From assembly GCA_020622105.1 (NCBI GenBank), contig JAHRYP010000004.1, forward strand, positions 1 to 64,000: a stretch of 64,000 nucleotides of DNA, written 5' to 3'. The translations under genes were made by a program, and so were the position numbers. Positions 18,434 to 27,975 of the stretch are shown piece after piece (position 1 is the stretch's first letter; every line of letters begins with the position of its first letter). The stretch is from Methylotenera sp. (GTDB taxonomy: Bacteria; Pseudomonadota; Gammaproteobacteria; Burkholderiales; Methylophilaceae). The notes beneath the pieces were generated by a model. The model was not told the DNA's origin. It was given only the letters and a program-made list of their open reading frames with translations, and did not search any database.

Positions 18434-21067
18434 ATGGATCATTTCAAACTGTGGCATACGTTATCCGCTGAAGAAACCGCACAAAAACTCAAGACCACGT
18501 CGCAAGCTGGTTTAAGCCATGATGAGGCCGTCAAGCGTTATGCGCAGTACGGTGCTAATGCGCTTAATGAAACAAAGCGCCGTTCTCCCTGGCGTATGCT
18601 ACTGGACCAGTTTTCTGAATTTATGATTCTGGTATTGATCGCCGCAGCGATTATTTCCGGCATTGTTGGAGATATAGAAGACACAATTGCTATTATTGTC
18701 ATCATCACACTCAATGCGGTAATTGGTTTTATTCAGGAATACCGTGCAGAACGTTCAATGGCGGCACTTAGGCGCATGTCAGAAGCCACTGTGCGGGTGA
18801 TGCGCGAAAACAGCATTCATACCATTAATGCTTCTGAACTGGTTTTGGGCGATGCGGTGTTGCTAGAAGCCGGTAATCTGATATCCGCCGACCTACGCCT
18901 TACCGAGTCCAGCCAGCTTAAAATTGATGAGTCAACCCTGACTGGCGAGTCTGTATCAGTAGATAAGCAAACCAATAGTATTCCGCATACAGACGCACCG
19001 CTTGGCGATAAAACTTGCTTAGCCTATAAAGGTACTATCGTTACGCATGGCCGTGGACGCGGCCTTGTAGTGGCAACCGGTATGCGCACTGAATTGGGTA
19101 AAATTGCCTCATTGTTAGTCGATGGCGACCAATCCAAAACGCCGATGCAGAAACGTCTGGCGGATTTTGGTAAAAAACTGGCTGTGGCAGCCCTTGCCAT
19201 TTGCACGCTGGTATTTGCAATCGGTATCGTCCGGGGTGAGCCATTGCTACTGATGTTCATGACTGCAGTGAGTCTAGCTGTGGCTGCGATTCCTGAAGCT
19301 TTGCCAGCAGTAGTTACTATTTCGCTGGCACTGGGTGCGCATAAGATGGTCAAGCAGCATGCCCTGATCCGCCGACTGCCAGCAGTAGAAACGTTAGGAT
19401 CAGTCACTTTTATCTGTAGCGACAAAACCGGCACCCTCACACAGAACAAAATGCATGTCACCTCACTGTATGCAGATCATCAGCATATAAAAATTGTACA
19501 GATTCCAGGCCATGATGAGCCTTGGAATGCCCTGTTCCATGCAATGGCATTAAGCAATGATGCGCATCAGGATAGTCATGGCAAAGTTCAGGGAGAACCG
19601 ACTGAAGCGGCATTGCTACATGCTGCGCTAGAAGCAGGCTGGGATAAAAAACACCTTGAAAATACAATGCCAAGGCTGAAAGAACTTGCATTTGATTCGG
19701 AACGTAAATGCATGACAACCTTTCATCGTGAAGCGGATAGCATCATCGCTTACACTAAAGGCTCTCCGGAAGCTCTGATAGCCCAATGCATACTTACACT
19801 TACCTCAAGCGGAGAAATACCTACTGACAGGGCTGCGCTACTGCAGGTTGCAGAAGCTATGGCTACCGATGGCCTGCGCGTACTGGCCTTTGCTTATCGC
19901 AAATGGCCTACCTTGCCAGATGATGAGCCGCCTGAATATCTGGAAAAAGAGTTGGTATTTTTAGGATTTGCCGGACTCATCGATCCGCCGCGTAGCGAGG
20001 CAAAACAAGCAGTTGCATTATGCAAATCTGCAGGCATTACACCGGTGATGATTACTGGCGATCACCCTGCAACGGCGCGTGCTATTGCACACGAACTTGG
20101 GATTCTGAAAAACAGCGATGGCATTGTAATGACCGGTAGCGAATTATCACGCTTGGACCAACAGGCATTTGAGGCGCAAGTTGAGCATGTTCGTGTATAT
20201 GCGCGCGTTGACCCCATGCAAAAAATCAAGATAGTGAAAGCGCTGCAGGATAAAGGTGAAGTGGTCGCAATGACTGGGGATGGCGTAAATGATGCCCCCG
20301 CACTTAAAACCGCAGACATCGGCATCGCTATGGGCAAAGGCGGTACCGACGTTGCTCGCGAAGCGGCACATATGGTGCTATTGGATGATAACTTTGCGAC
20401 GATCGTGCATGCTGTACGCTACGGTCGGCACCTTTACGACAACATTCGCAAGTTTGTGCGCTATGCCGTCACGACCAATTCCGCTGAAATATGGACTATA
20501 TTCCTGGCGCCATTTCTAGGCTTACCCATTCCACTATTACCAATCCACATACTCTGGATCAATCTAGTCACTGACGGCTTGCCAGCACTCGCATTGACTA
20601 CCGAGCCCGCCGAAAAAGACATTATGAAACGTCCGCCGCGGCGGCCAAATGAGAGTTTATTTTCACATGGGATGTGGCAGCATATGATCTGGGTTGGCCT
20701 GTTAATGGCAGCGATCACATTATTATGCCAAGCCTGGGCCTATCATTCAGGGGAATCTCACTGGCAAACAATGGCATTTACCGTACTGACGCTGTCGCAG
20801 TTAGCGCACGTTATGGCGATTCGCTCAGACAAGATTTCTACATTCAGCCTCGGCTTCTTTTCAAACCGATATCTGGCTATGGCTGTATGCGCGTCAATTT
20901 TGCTGCAAATGGCTATTATTTATATGCCAACCCTAAACGCAATTTTCAAAACCCAGCCGCTGACCTTAAGTGAACTGACCATTTGCTTTGCATTATCCAG
21001 TGTAATATTTATTGCTGTAGAAATTGAAAAATGGCTGGTACGCACAGATCGGCTCTACTATTCATAA
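18434..21067 (+). CDS. P2-type cation-transporting ATPase (Ca2+-ATPase-like)
   Basis: An 877-residue P-type ATPase. The phosphorylated Asp330 lies in DKTGTLT; the actuator TGES is at 170-173 and TGDGVNDAPAL marks the nucleotide domain. Membrane ligand residues resemble SERCA/PacL: PEALP in helix 4 (287-291), Asn and Glu in TTNSAEIW (helix 5) and Asn, Thr, Asp in INLVTDG (helix 6). There is no CPC motif or N-terminal metal domain, so this is not the copper pump CcoI despite its position after ccoH. Efflux of Ca2+ or Mn2+ is the best guess. A 203-base gap separates it from ccoH. Confidence 0.9.
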   Translation: MDHFKLWHTLSAEETAQKLKTTSQAGLSHDEAVKRYAQYGANALNETKRRSPWRMLLDQFSEFMILVLIAAAIISGIVGDIEDTIAIIVIITLNAVIGFIQEYRAERSMAALRRMSEATVRVMRENSIHTINASELVLGDAVLLEAGNLISADLRLTESSQLKIDESTLTGESVSVDKQTNSIPHTDAPLGDKTCLAYKGTIVTHGRGRGLVVATGMRTELGKIASLLVDGDQSKTPMQKRLADFGKKLAVAALAICTLVFAIGIVRGEPLLLMFMTAVSLAVAAIPEALPAVVTISLALGAHKMVKQHALIRRLPAVETLGSVTFICSDKTGTLTQNKMHVTSLYADHQHIKIVQIPGHDEPWNALFHAMALSNDAHQDSHGKVQGEPTEAALLHAALEAGWDKKHLENTMPRLKELAFDSERKCMTTFHREADSIIAYTKGSPEALIAQCILTLTSSGEIPTDRAALLQVAEAMATDGLRVLAFAYRKWPTLPDDEPPEYLEKELVFLGFAGLIDPPRSEAKQAVALCKSAGITPVMITGDHPATARAIAHELGILKNSDGIVMTGSELSRLDQQAFEAQVEHVRVYARVDPMQKIKIVKALQDKGEVVAMTGDGVNDAPALKTADIGIAMGKGGTDVAREAAHMVLLDDNFATIVHAVRYGRHLYDNIRKFVRYAVTTNSAEIWTIFLAPFLGLPIPLLPIHILWINLVTDGLPALALTTEPAEKDIMKRPPRRPNESLFSHGMWQHMIWVGLLMAAITLLCQAWAYHSGESHWQTMAFTVLTLSQLAHVMAIRSDKISTFSLGFFSNRYLAMAVCASILLQMAIIYMPTLNAIFKTQPLTLSELTICFALSSVIFIAVEIEKWLVRTDRLYYS

Positions 21068-21189
21068 AAATAGAGATATATACCCTGCGCAAGCAAGACC
21101 CAACATCACTGATTTGATAAAAACCCGTTATGGGAATACACTGATTACATTGTCTTGATAATGGTTTTTATTGTATTAAGGAGAGCGCT

Positions 21190-22077
21190 ATGAAGAAAAT
21201 TCAACACATCGTAGCTGCTACTGACTTTTCAAGTCCAGCCAATGCTGCGACAACGCGTGCAGCATTTCTTGCACAGGAATTGGGTGCGGAATTACACCTG
21301 ATCCATGTGGTGCACCCTCTGGATCTGTATGTAGGCTCAGAACTGTCCTATGACTTTCAGATGCACTACCAGCAGGTTCAGCAGCAAACTATCAAAACAC
21401 AACTGGAAACAGTCGCCAAACAATTGCGTGAGCAATTCTCGATAAAAGTACATGCCTGCAACCGTATTGGCCGCGCCTATACTGAAATTGCAAGCTATGC
21501 AGCCTCCTCAAATGCAGGATTGATAGTAGCGGGAGCTCAAGGCGAAAACTCTCTGCTGGCAAAATTGATTGGCTCTACGGCACTGCGTTTATTAAAAATA
21601 GCAAAATGCCCAGTGATGATCGTCAAAAGCAAAAGTGAATCCATAAAGAGCTATCAGCAAGTCGTTGCTGCTGTTGACCTTTCACCGGGCTCAGTGCAAG
21701 TTCCTGTGATGGCAAGTACGATTGCTCCAACTGCAAAAATAGAGCTCTTACTGATATTTGATAGCAATCAGGAAGCACACATGTACAAAGCCGGCATTGA
21801 CGAAGCGCTACTGGATGAATATCGCACTAAGGCGTTGACACATGCAGAACAACAACTGGATGACATACTCAAGGCACAGAGCAATGGTCATATGTCGCGT
21901 CAGATTCTAAACGGCTACCCACCGGAGGCAATATGCGCACGAGCAAAAGCGCTGCATGCAGATTTAATTGTGATAGGGAAACACAATACAAAGAATATTG
22001 AAGAATGGCTGCTTGGCAGTGTTAGCAAAGGCATCGCCTATGCAGCTGATTGTGATGTGCTGCTGAATAACGGATAA
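21190..22077 (+). CDS. Universal stress protein, tandem UspA domains
   Basis: A 295-residue cytoplasmic protein made of two Usp domains. The first (about 1-145) ends with the ATP-binding-type GSTALRLLKIAKCPVMIVK. The second (about 153-295) begins VVAAVDLSPGS and ends with a degenerate GSVSKGIAYAADCDVLL. AGGAGAG precedes the ATG. It follows the P-type ATPase by about 120 bases and lies between the low-oxygen genes, where such proteins are often induced by oxygen limitation; no FNR box was found upstream. Confidence 0.92.
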   Translation: MKKIQHIVAATDFSSPANAATTRAAFLAQELGAELHLIHVVHPLDLYVGSELSYDFQMHYQQVQQQTIKTQLETVAKQLREQFSIKVHACNRIGRAYTEIASYAASSNAGLIVAGAQGENSLLAKLIGSTALRLLKIAKCPVMIVKSKSESIKSYQQVVAAVDLSPGSVQVPVMASTIAPTAKIELLLIFDSNQEAHMYKAGIDEALLDEYRTKALTHAEQQLDDILKAQSNGHMSRQILNGYPPEAICARAKALHADLIVIGKHNTKNIEEWLLGSVSKGIAYAADCDVLLNNG

Positions 22078-22128
22078 GCAAGTTGGTGCTTCTCAGCACT
22101 ATAAGCGTAATCTGCACATCACCCTGCC

Positions 22129-22977
22129 CTAAGGACTAACGTGCACAGTGATGCCCAGTAAGCGTATTCGCTGTGCCACTGACTCCAGCCACTCAGCAGA
22201 TAAACGCGTTAACCGGCTTGCTTCCGGCTGTAGTGACAGGCGCGCCAAACCATATAGATGAACACCCTTAATCACCTGTTTCACCTGACTGATTAATGCC
22301 AGATAAGCGGCTATATCCTCTTCGCTCGGTGGATGACCATCCAGGCCAAACATGCAGGTTTGTATAAATGTCGGGCAGGCTTTGGCACAGTTTTCAAGGC
22401 GCTGGATATGACTTTTCGGATTTAAAGTAACATCATTGATACGGGCAATGCCCTCTCTAGTACCGGCATCTACCTTAAACCAGACTTCACCGTTACACTT
22501 AGCCAGATGGCGCATGCTCTCTAGTACCGCAGGCTTATCCATGAGGCTACCATTGGTAATCAGTCGGACTTTAATACTACCAAGCAGGCCATACTCGGCC
22601 AGCACTTTTTCGACCAGCACAAGTACTTGCGGAAACTCTTTTGCACTAGTTGGCTCGCCATTGCCTGAGAAGGCAATATCTTTTAATTGACGATCATCTT
22701 CATGCACATGCAACTGCATAAAGTCGCCATGTAAAACATCATCTAAAAATGTACGCAGCTCATGTTCCAGAACATCCAGCTCGATTGGCGGCGGCGACCC
22801 GCGACTAAGGTCTGGTACATTGCAATAGATGCAGCGCCAGTTACATGCATTATTTACATTGAGATTAATACCGATTGAAACTCCGCCTGCACGGCGCGAA
22901 ACGACAGGGTAAATGTAACGCATACCGACAACATCGCGGTTGTGGTTGGCGGGAGTAAGGTGTCCCTGTAATGTCAT
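22129..22977 (-). CDS. Radical SAM protein of unknown substrate
   Basis: A 282-residue radical SAM enzyme with the 4Fe-4S motif CNWRCIYC (Cys45, Cys49, Cys52) and the SAM-binding FSGNGEPTSAKEF (GGE-like) motif. No auxiliary cluster or partner gene identifies the reaction. It is transcribed alone, away from the adjacent universal stress gene and in the same direction as fnr upstream. I do not assign a pathway. Confidence 0.85.
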   Translation of the reverse strand: MTLQGHLTPANHNRDVVGMRYIYPVVSRRAGGVSIGINLNVNNACNWRCIYCNVPDLSRGSPPPIELDVLEHELRTFLDDVLHGDFMQLHVHEDDRQLKDIAFSGNGEPTSAKEFPQVLVLVEKVLAEYGLLGSIKVRLITNGSLMDKPAVLESMRHLAKCNGEVWFKVDAGTREGIARINDVTLNPKSHIQRLENCAKACPTFIQTCMFGLDGHPPSEEDIAAYLALISQVKQVIKGVHLYGLARLSLQPEASRLTRLSAEWLESVAQRIRLLGITVHVSP

Positions 22978-23028
22978 ATAGCGATTCAGAGCGATATTTC
23001 TATCAGGCTCTGTTTAATATTAAGATTC

Positions 23029-23763
23029 TTAATAATAGGTCTGAGGATTAAATATTTTCTTTAAAGCATCTGGCGCCACAATTTTCACATAGCGCTGCTT
23101 TACTTCGATAATACCCTCTTCACTAAACTTTGAAAAAGCACGGCTAACGGTTTCAAGTTTCAAGCCAAGATAGCTGCCAATCTCCTCACGCGTCATACGT
23201 AATACCAGCTCTGACTGCGATAAACCGCGTGCATGCAGACGCTGTACCAGATTCAGTAAAAATGCGGCTAAACGCTCTTCTGCTCGCATATTACCCAACA
23301 GCATCATCACGCCATTTTCACGCACGATTTCACGACTCATGATTTTATGCACGTGCCGCTGTAAGCCAGGCAGTTCACGTGACAAATTCTCTATATCAGA
23401 AAATGGCATCACACATACTTCAGCATCTTCAAGTGCTACTGCGCTGCAATTGTGATGATCACTGACAATGCCATCCATACCGATGATTTCACCTGCCATT
23501 TGAAACCCGGTCACCTGCTCGCGACCATCTTCGCTAATCACACAGGTCTTAAAAAATCCGGTACGAATTGCATAGAGCGAGGTAAAAGCTTCACCACTAC
23601 TGAACAATGCTTCACCTTGTTTGACGCGACGGCGTTTTTCAACCACTTCGTCAAGCTTTTGCATTTCATCTTTATTAAAGCCGGTGGGCATACAAAGTTC
23701 GCGGAGATTACAGTTTGAACAGGCAACTTTGAGGCCTTCAAGTGTATTTAAAGTAGGTTGCAT
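23029..23763 (-). CDS. fnr: FNR/ANR-type oxygen-responsive regulator
   Basis: A 244-residue Crp-Fnr regulator. The oxygen-labile 4Fe-4S ligands are present: Cys15, Cys18 and Cys24 (CSNCNLREL..C) and Cys117 (AEVCVMP). The recognition helix reads ETVSR (204-208), whose Glu, Ser and Arg contact TTGAT half-sites, matching the boxes found before ccoN, hemN and ompW. It is divergent from hemN across a 217-base region. No FNR box close to its own start is clear apart from the hemN one. Confidence 0.95.
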   Translation of the reverse strand: MQPTLNTLEGLKVACSNCNLRELCMPTGFNKDEMQKLDEVVEKRRRVKQGEALFSSGEAFTSLYAIRTGFFKTCVISEDGREQVTGFQMAGEIIGMDGIVSDHHNCSAVALEDAEVCVMPFSDIENLSRELPGLQRHVHKIMSREIVRENGVMMLLGNMRAEERLAAFLLNLVQRLHARGLSQSELVLRMTREEIGSYLGLKLETVSRAFSKFSEEGIIEVKQRYVKIVAPDALKKIFNPQTYY

Positions 23764-23916
23764 ATAATTTTAATTAACTCGATCAGATAAGCATACCGCT
23801 TTCGTAGATTCGTTGCTAGCAATATGTCTGGCAAACTGAATAATATAATAAAAGTGATAAATATTTATTTGCATCTAAACATCTAACTTAATGTAATTAA
23901 TTATTTAAGTATTCAT

Positions 23917-23930
23917 TTGATTTGCGTCAA
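23917..23930. promoter_or_regulatory. FNR box upstream of hemN
   Basis: TTGATTTGCGTCAA matches the TTGAT-N4-ATCAA consensus with one mismatch in the right half. It is 51 bases before the hemN start and could also affect the divergent fnr. No good -10 hexamer is seen at the class II distance, so the promoter geometry is unresolved. Confidence 0.7.
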
Positions 23931-23980
23931 AGTTTTCTGGGCGTTTATCTGGCAAAGTCCGATCCTAGATTAGGAGTAGC

Positions 23981-25438
23981 TTGATGATAGCAAATAGCCC
24001 CGAAGAACTTACTACCAAAGATGTTAACAATGGTAAACCGGTAGTAAGCATAAATAGTGTCATTCCTCTACTTACACCAGAGACAATACAGAAGTTCGAT
24101 GTAAGCGGGCCGCGCTATACCTCTTACCCAACGGCAGACCGATTTGTAGAAGCCTTTACTGAAGATTCATATAAACTGACACTGGATCAGAGGCGTGTGG
24201 GCGGGTTAGCATTGCCGCTATCAATCTACGTACATATTCCTTTTTGTGAAAATCTTTGCTTTTACTGCGCATGCAATAAAATCATTACCAAGCACCATGA
24301 GCGTAGCATTGAGTATCTTGGGTATCTAAGCAAAGAGATTGATCTGCATGTGAAGCACCTAGGGGTTGGACAAACAATCTCGCAGCTGCATTTAGGCGGT
24401 GGCTCACCTACTTTTTTCAGTGATGATGAACTCAGCGAACTGATGACTATGATCAAGCGCAGCTTTACGCTGGCGCCAGGCGGGGAATACTCCATAGAAA
24501 TTGACCCGCGCACGGTAGATGAAAAACGCCTTGCTCATATTGCATCACTTGGCTTCAATCGTTTGAGCTTTGGTGTGCAAGACTTTGACCCAGAAGTGCA
24601 AAAAGCCGTGCATCGCATTCAGCCTGCAGAACAGGTATTTTCACTGGTAGAAGCTGCGCGCGCCCTGAAATTTGACTCCGTGAATGTGGATCTGATTTAT
24701 GGCCTACCAAAACAGACTTCTGAATCTTTTAAAAAGACATTAGAACAAGTTGTGGAGCTCAAGCCAGAACGCATTGCACTCTATGCCTATGCGCACTTGC
24801 CAGAACGCTTTAAACCACAGCGCCGTATCGACAGCTACGAGCTGCCGGCTGCATCAGACAAAATTGCCATGCTATCCAATGCGCTGTCTACCTTTGTAGA
24901 TGCAGGCTATGTATATATTGGTATGGATCACTTTGCCTTACCTACCGACGCCTTGGCAATTGCTAAACGCCAAGGCAGGCTGCATCGCAATTTCCAGGGC
25001 TATAGTACGCAGCCGGATTGCGACCTGATAGGACTCGGCGTCTCTTCAATTGGACGCATAGGCGCAACTTACAGCCAGAACGCCAAAACGCTTGAAGAAT
25101 ATTATGACTTTCTCAACCAAGGCCGCTTCCCTGTCGTGCGCGGCCTGGCGCTGTCACGCGATGATCTGGTGCGTCGCGCAGTGATCATGGCACTGATGTG
25201 TCAAGGCTCTTTACAGTATGAATCCATCGAACTCGCATACATGATTGACTTTAAGAACTACTTCGCCGCTGAACTGGAAGCACTTAAGGAGCTAGAAAAA
25301 TCAGGCATGGTGGTGCTTGAAGATAATGGTATACAAGTGACTGACTTTGGCTGGTTCTTTGTGCGTGCAGTTGCAATGCTATTTGATCGATACCTGCAGA
25401 CTGATCGTAACCGAGCACGATTCTCTAAGATCATCTAG
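23981..25438 (+). CDS. hemN: Oxygen-independent coproporphyrinogen III dehydrogenase
   Basis: A 485-residue radical SAM enzyme that makes protoporphyrinogen IX without oxygen. The cluster motif is CENLCFYCAC (Cys89, 93, 96, with Cys98), the family signature; GGGSPTFF and SFGVQDFDPEVQKAVHR follow. An AGGAG ribosome site precedes the ATG. The FNR box upstream and the adjacent fnr gene indicate induction under low oxygen, supplying haem for the cbb3 oxidase. Confidence 0.96.
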   Translation: MMIANSPEELTTKDVNNGKPVVSINSVIPLLTPETIQKFDVSGPRYTSYPTADRFVEAFTEDSYKLTLDQRRVGGLALPLSIYVHIPFCENLCFYCACNKIITKHHERSIEYLGYLSKEIDLHVKHLGVGQTISQLHLGGGSPTFFSDDELSELMTMIKRSFTLAPGGEYSIEIDPRTVDEKRLAHIASLGFNRLSFGVQDFDPEVQKAVHRIQPAEQVFSLVEAARALKFDSVNVDLIYGLPKQTSESFKKTLEQVVELKPERIALYAYAHLPERFKPQRRIDSYELPAASDKIAMLSNALSTFVDAGYVYIGMDHFALPTDALAIAKRQGRLHRNFQGYSTQPDCDLIGLGVSSIGRIGATYSQNAKTLEEYYDFLNQGRFPVVRGLALSRDDLVRRAVIMALMCQGSLQYESIELAYMIDFKNYFAAELEALKELEKSGMVVLEDNGIQVTDFGWFFVRAVAMLFDRYLQTDRNRARFSKII

Positions 25439-25459
25439 CCCTTAGTTTTAAAAAACATA

Positions 25460-25497
25460 AAACCTCATTGAGATTCTCGTCTCAATGAGGTTTTTTT
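25460..25497 (+). terminator. hemN terminator
   Basis: A 14-base stem (AAACCTCATTGAGA / TCTCAATGAGGTTT, loop TTCTCG) is followed by a T-run, 22 bases after the hemN stop. Confidence 0.92.
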
Positions 25498-25522
25498 ATT
25501 AACAAACCCAATATTACAAGCA

Positions 25523-25555
25523 TAAAAAAAGCCCCTGTAGACTAAAACAGGGGCT
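25523..25555 (-). terminator. ompW terminator
   Basis: Read leftward, the stem AGCCCCTGT/ACAGGGGCT is followed by seven T residues. It lies about 60 bases beyond the ompW stop and forms a convergent pair with the hemN terminator. Confidence 0.88.
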
Positions 25556-25613
25556 AATGTGGAGTTCTTATACTGCGTTAATTAAGAGGGACTAAACTCT
25601 CAACTGCCAGCTA

Positions 25614-26312
25614 TTAGAACTTTTTACCGATGCCAAGACCGAATACCCATGGGTTAATTTCCAAGTCATCGATTTTTGTCCAAGCATTACCGGCAAGAGG
25701 ATTTCTTAACTTAACATCGGTATCTAAACTGATGTATTTAACGTCCGCGTTAATCAACCAACCGTCTTTCAAATTAATATCCACACCAGCTTGCAGGGCG
25801 TAGCCCCAGCTGTCATTTTCTACCTTAATATCAGAGCCTGTCAAAGGACCTTGTCTTACATCAAGCTTTTTATCTAAAAAAGCTGAGTAGTTAATACCAG
25901 CACCTACGTATGGGTCAATCATTTGATCAGGGTTGAAGTGCCATTGAACAGTTAATGTAGGTGGTAATACATCTACACTACCTAAAAGTTGATTAGGAAC
26001 CACTGCACCAGGCTCGCCACTAACACTAACTTCGTGTTTAGAACCTGTAGCTAGAATTAACTCAGCGGCAATGTTTTTTGTGAAGTAATAAGAAATGTCA
26101 AACTCAAGGATTGTATTGCTATCTACTTTCAACTCAGCGCCATTAGACATCACTGGAGCTACGTTTCTATTCACAGTCTTACCCAAATCACTATCTTCAT
26201 TTGGGTTAATGTTTGCCGCACGTGCGCGTACAACCCAGTCACCAGCTTCAGCTTGAGCCAACATTGGGGCAAAAGCTGCAGCTAATGCCAACACTAATAA
26301 TGATTTTTTCAT
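25614..26312 (-). CDS. ompW: OmpW family outer-membrane protein
   Basis: A 232-residue small eight-stranded beta-barrel. A signal peptide (about 21 residues, cleavage after AQA) precedes alternating strands, including ILEFDISYYFTKNIAAELI and WHFNPDQMIDPYVGAGINYS. The chain ends GIGKKF, with a C-terminal aromatic for barrel assembly. OmpW forms a narrow hydrophobic channel, and in E. coli it is part of the FNR regulon. The promoter here has a class II FNR site (26393-26406) and a TATAAT box. Confidence 0.94.
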   Translation of the reverse strand: MKKSLLVLALAAAFAPMLAQAEAGDWVVRARAANINPNEDSDLGKTVNRNVAPVMSNGAELKVDSNTILEFDISYYFTKNIAAELILATGSKHEVSVSGEPGAVVPNQLLGSVDVLPPTLTVQWHFNPDQMIDPYVGAGINYSAFLDKKLDVRQGPLTGSDIKVENDSWGYALQAGVDINLKDGWLINADVKYISLDTDVKLRNPLAGNAWTKIDDLEINPWVFGLGIGKKF

Positions 26313-26365
26313 TTACGTACTCTCCACTTAATAAAACAATTAAATAACCTAATTTCAATGTGGTA

Positions 26366-26406
26366 ATTATAAAGTTTCGAAATAAGCGAAGTTTGATTCA
26401 AATCAA
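26366..26406 (-). promoter_or_regulatory. FNR-dependent ompW promoter
   Basis: Read leftward, a perfect dyad TTGATTTGAATCAA (26393-26406) is followed by a consensus TATAAT (26366-26371). The dyad centre is 31 bases from the -10 centre, placing it near -41.5 relative to the predicted start, the class II FNR geometry. Confidence 0.88.
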
Positions 26407-26455
26407 ATCGGCAACAGCTAAATATTAAATGTTGTTTTTATACAACACAGAAAAA

Positions 26456-27820
26456 TCACGCTTTTAACTCAAATAAAGCAATAGACTCTACGTGTGCCGT
26501 ATGCGGGAACATATTAATAACCCCGGCAGCTTTCAGCAGGTAACCTTTTTCATTGACCAATACTCCGGCATCACGCGCTAAAGTTGCCGGACTACAGGAC
26601 ACATACACGATACGCTGAGGATTATTCATAAAGTCCAGTGATTTTACTAACTCATAGGCGCCATCACGCGGCGGATCAATTAGCCATTTATCAAAATGAC
26701 CTAATCCTGTCAGCGTTTCCGGCGTCATTTTAAACAGATCCGAAACACCGAACCTGACATTATTAATACTATTTAACTGTGCACTCTCATTGGCACGCTC
26801 AACCAGATTATCCAGCCCCTCCAACCCTAATACTTGTGCACCGCTACGCGCGATCGGCAAGGTAAAATTACCAATTCCGCAAAAGAAATCCGCAATCTTT
26901 TCATCGACTTGCGGCGCCAGTAACTGCATGGCACGGCGTATCATGACCTGATTGATCTGTGGGTTTACTTGTGTAAATTCATTGGGTTTAAATGGATACG
27001 TTAATGCGAATTCAGGCAGACTATATTGCAGCTGCTCACCATCCAATGGATAGAATGGCTTAATCGTATCTGGCCCTTTAGTTTGGGTCCATACTTGTAC
27101 TGCATGCACATCAGCAAAAGATTTCAGCAGCGCCTCATCCTGTGGCGTTAACGGACCCATGATGCGCAGAATCAGCACGATAACTGGCTTATCCTCAACA
27201 GGCTCACCAACAGCCAACTCAATTTGCGGGATTTTGTCTTTCAGGCTTAACTGCAATATCATCTGCTGCAGCGGCTCAATTAACGCAGAAACCTCCGGCA
27301 CCAGCACTTCACATGAATTCATGTCAGCTACAAAACGTGTCGCTTTTTCATTAAAGCCTACTAGCACACGCTGTTTTTTCTCAACGTATTTCACACTTAA
27401 TCTGGCTTTATGGCGATAACCCCAAGTTGGACCGCACAAAGGCGGCAGCATATTTTCAGCTTTCACCTTGCCGATATGCCATAGGTCTTTTTCAAGTAAC
27501 CTTTGTTTTGCTGCAACTTGCGCAGCGAAGTCCAGATGTTGCAGCTTGCAACCGCCGCATTTACCGAAATGCACACACTTGGGAGTAACCCGCTGGTTGG
27601 ATTGCTTCAACACCTCAACCACATTGGCAACTTCGTAAGACGGTTTGGCTAGATGTGACTGGAAAGTCACTTTTTCATTCGGCAATGCGCCATCTATGAA
27701 AATAGTTTTGCCATCTACATGCGCAACACCGCGACCTTCCTGATCTAGCGATTCGATGACTGCGTGTTTGATTTCAAAGACTTGCGGGATTGAGCTGCGA
27801 CTGCGCGAACGACGTGCCAT
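26456..27820 (-). CDS. rlmD: 23S rRNA (uracil-1939-C5)-methyltransferase
   Basis: A 454-residue SAM-dependent rRNA methyltransferase. A TRAM-like RNA-binding domain fills the first 70 residues. The 4Fe-4S site is [12 protein letters not shown], and the C-terminal Rossmann domain has [13 protein letters not shown], the DPPRDG motif and the catalytic-Cys motif [10 protein letters not shown]. The gene is transcribed alone between ompW and the exonuclease gene. Confidence 0.95.
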   Translation of the reverse strand: MARRSRSRSSIPQVFEIKHAVIESLDQEGRGVAHVDGKTIFIDGALPNEKVTFQSHLAKPSYEVANVVEVLKQSNQRVTPKCVHFGKCGGCKLQHLDFAAQVAAKQRLLEKDLWHIGKVKAENMLPPLCGPTWGYRHKARLSVKYVEKKQRVLVGFNEKATRFVADMNSCEVLVPEVSALIEPLQQMILQLSLKDKIPQIELAVGEPVEDKPVIVLILRIMGPLTPQDEALLKSFADVHAVQVWTQTKGPDTIKPFYPLDGEQLQYSLPEFALTYPFKPNEFTQVNPQINQVMIRRAMQLLAPQVDEKIADFFCGIGNFTLPIARSGAQVLGLEGLDNLVERANESAQLNSINNVRFGVSDLFKMTPETLTGLGHFDKWLIDPPRDGAYELVKSLDFMNNPQRIVYVSCSPATLARDAGVLVNEKGYLLKAAGVINMFPHTAHVESIALFELKA

Positions 27821-27975
27821 AAAAAAACCTGTGATTGAATTTAAGGCGTAATTTTAACCCGAATGGTTTACAAATGATCGGAATAGCAACATCGAGCAAT
27901 CACATTTGTTGACATAGCTGACACTAGCACTATAGCGACACAGTTTGATACTCACAGCTGAAAATGGAACCGGAA

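Noticed and set aside
18434-21067. P-type ATPase as the copper pump ccoI
   Set aside because: It has PEALP in helix 4 and NLVTD in helix 6, no CPC motif and no N-terminal heavy-metal domain.
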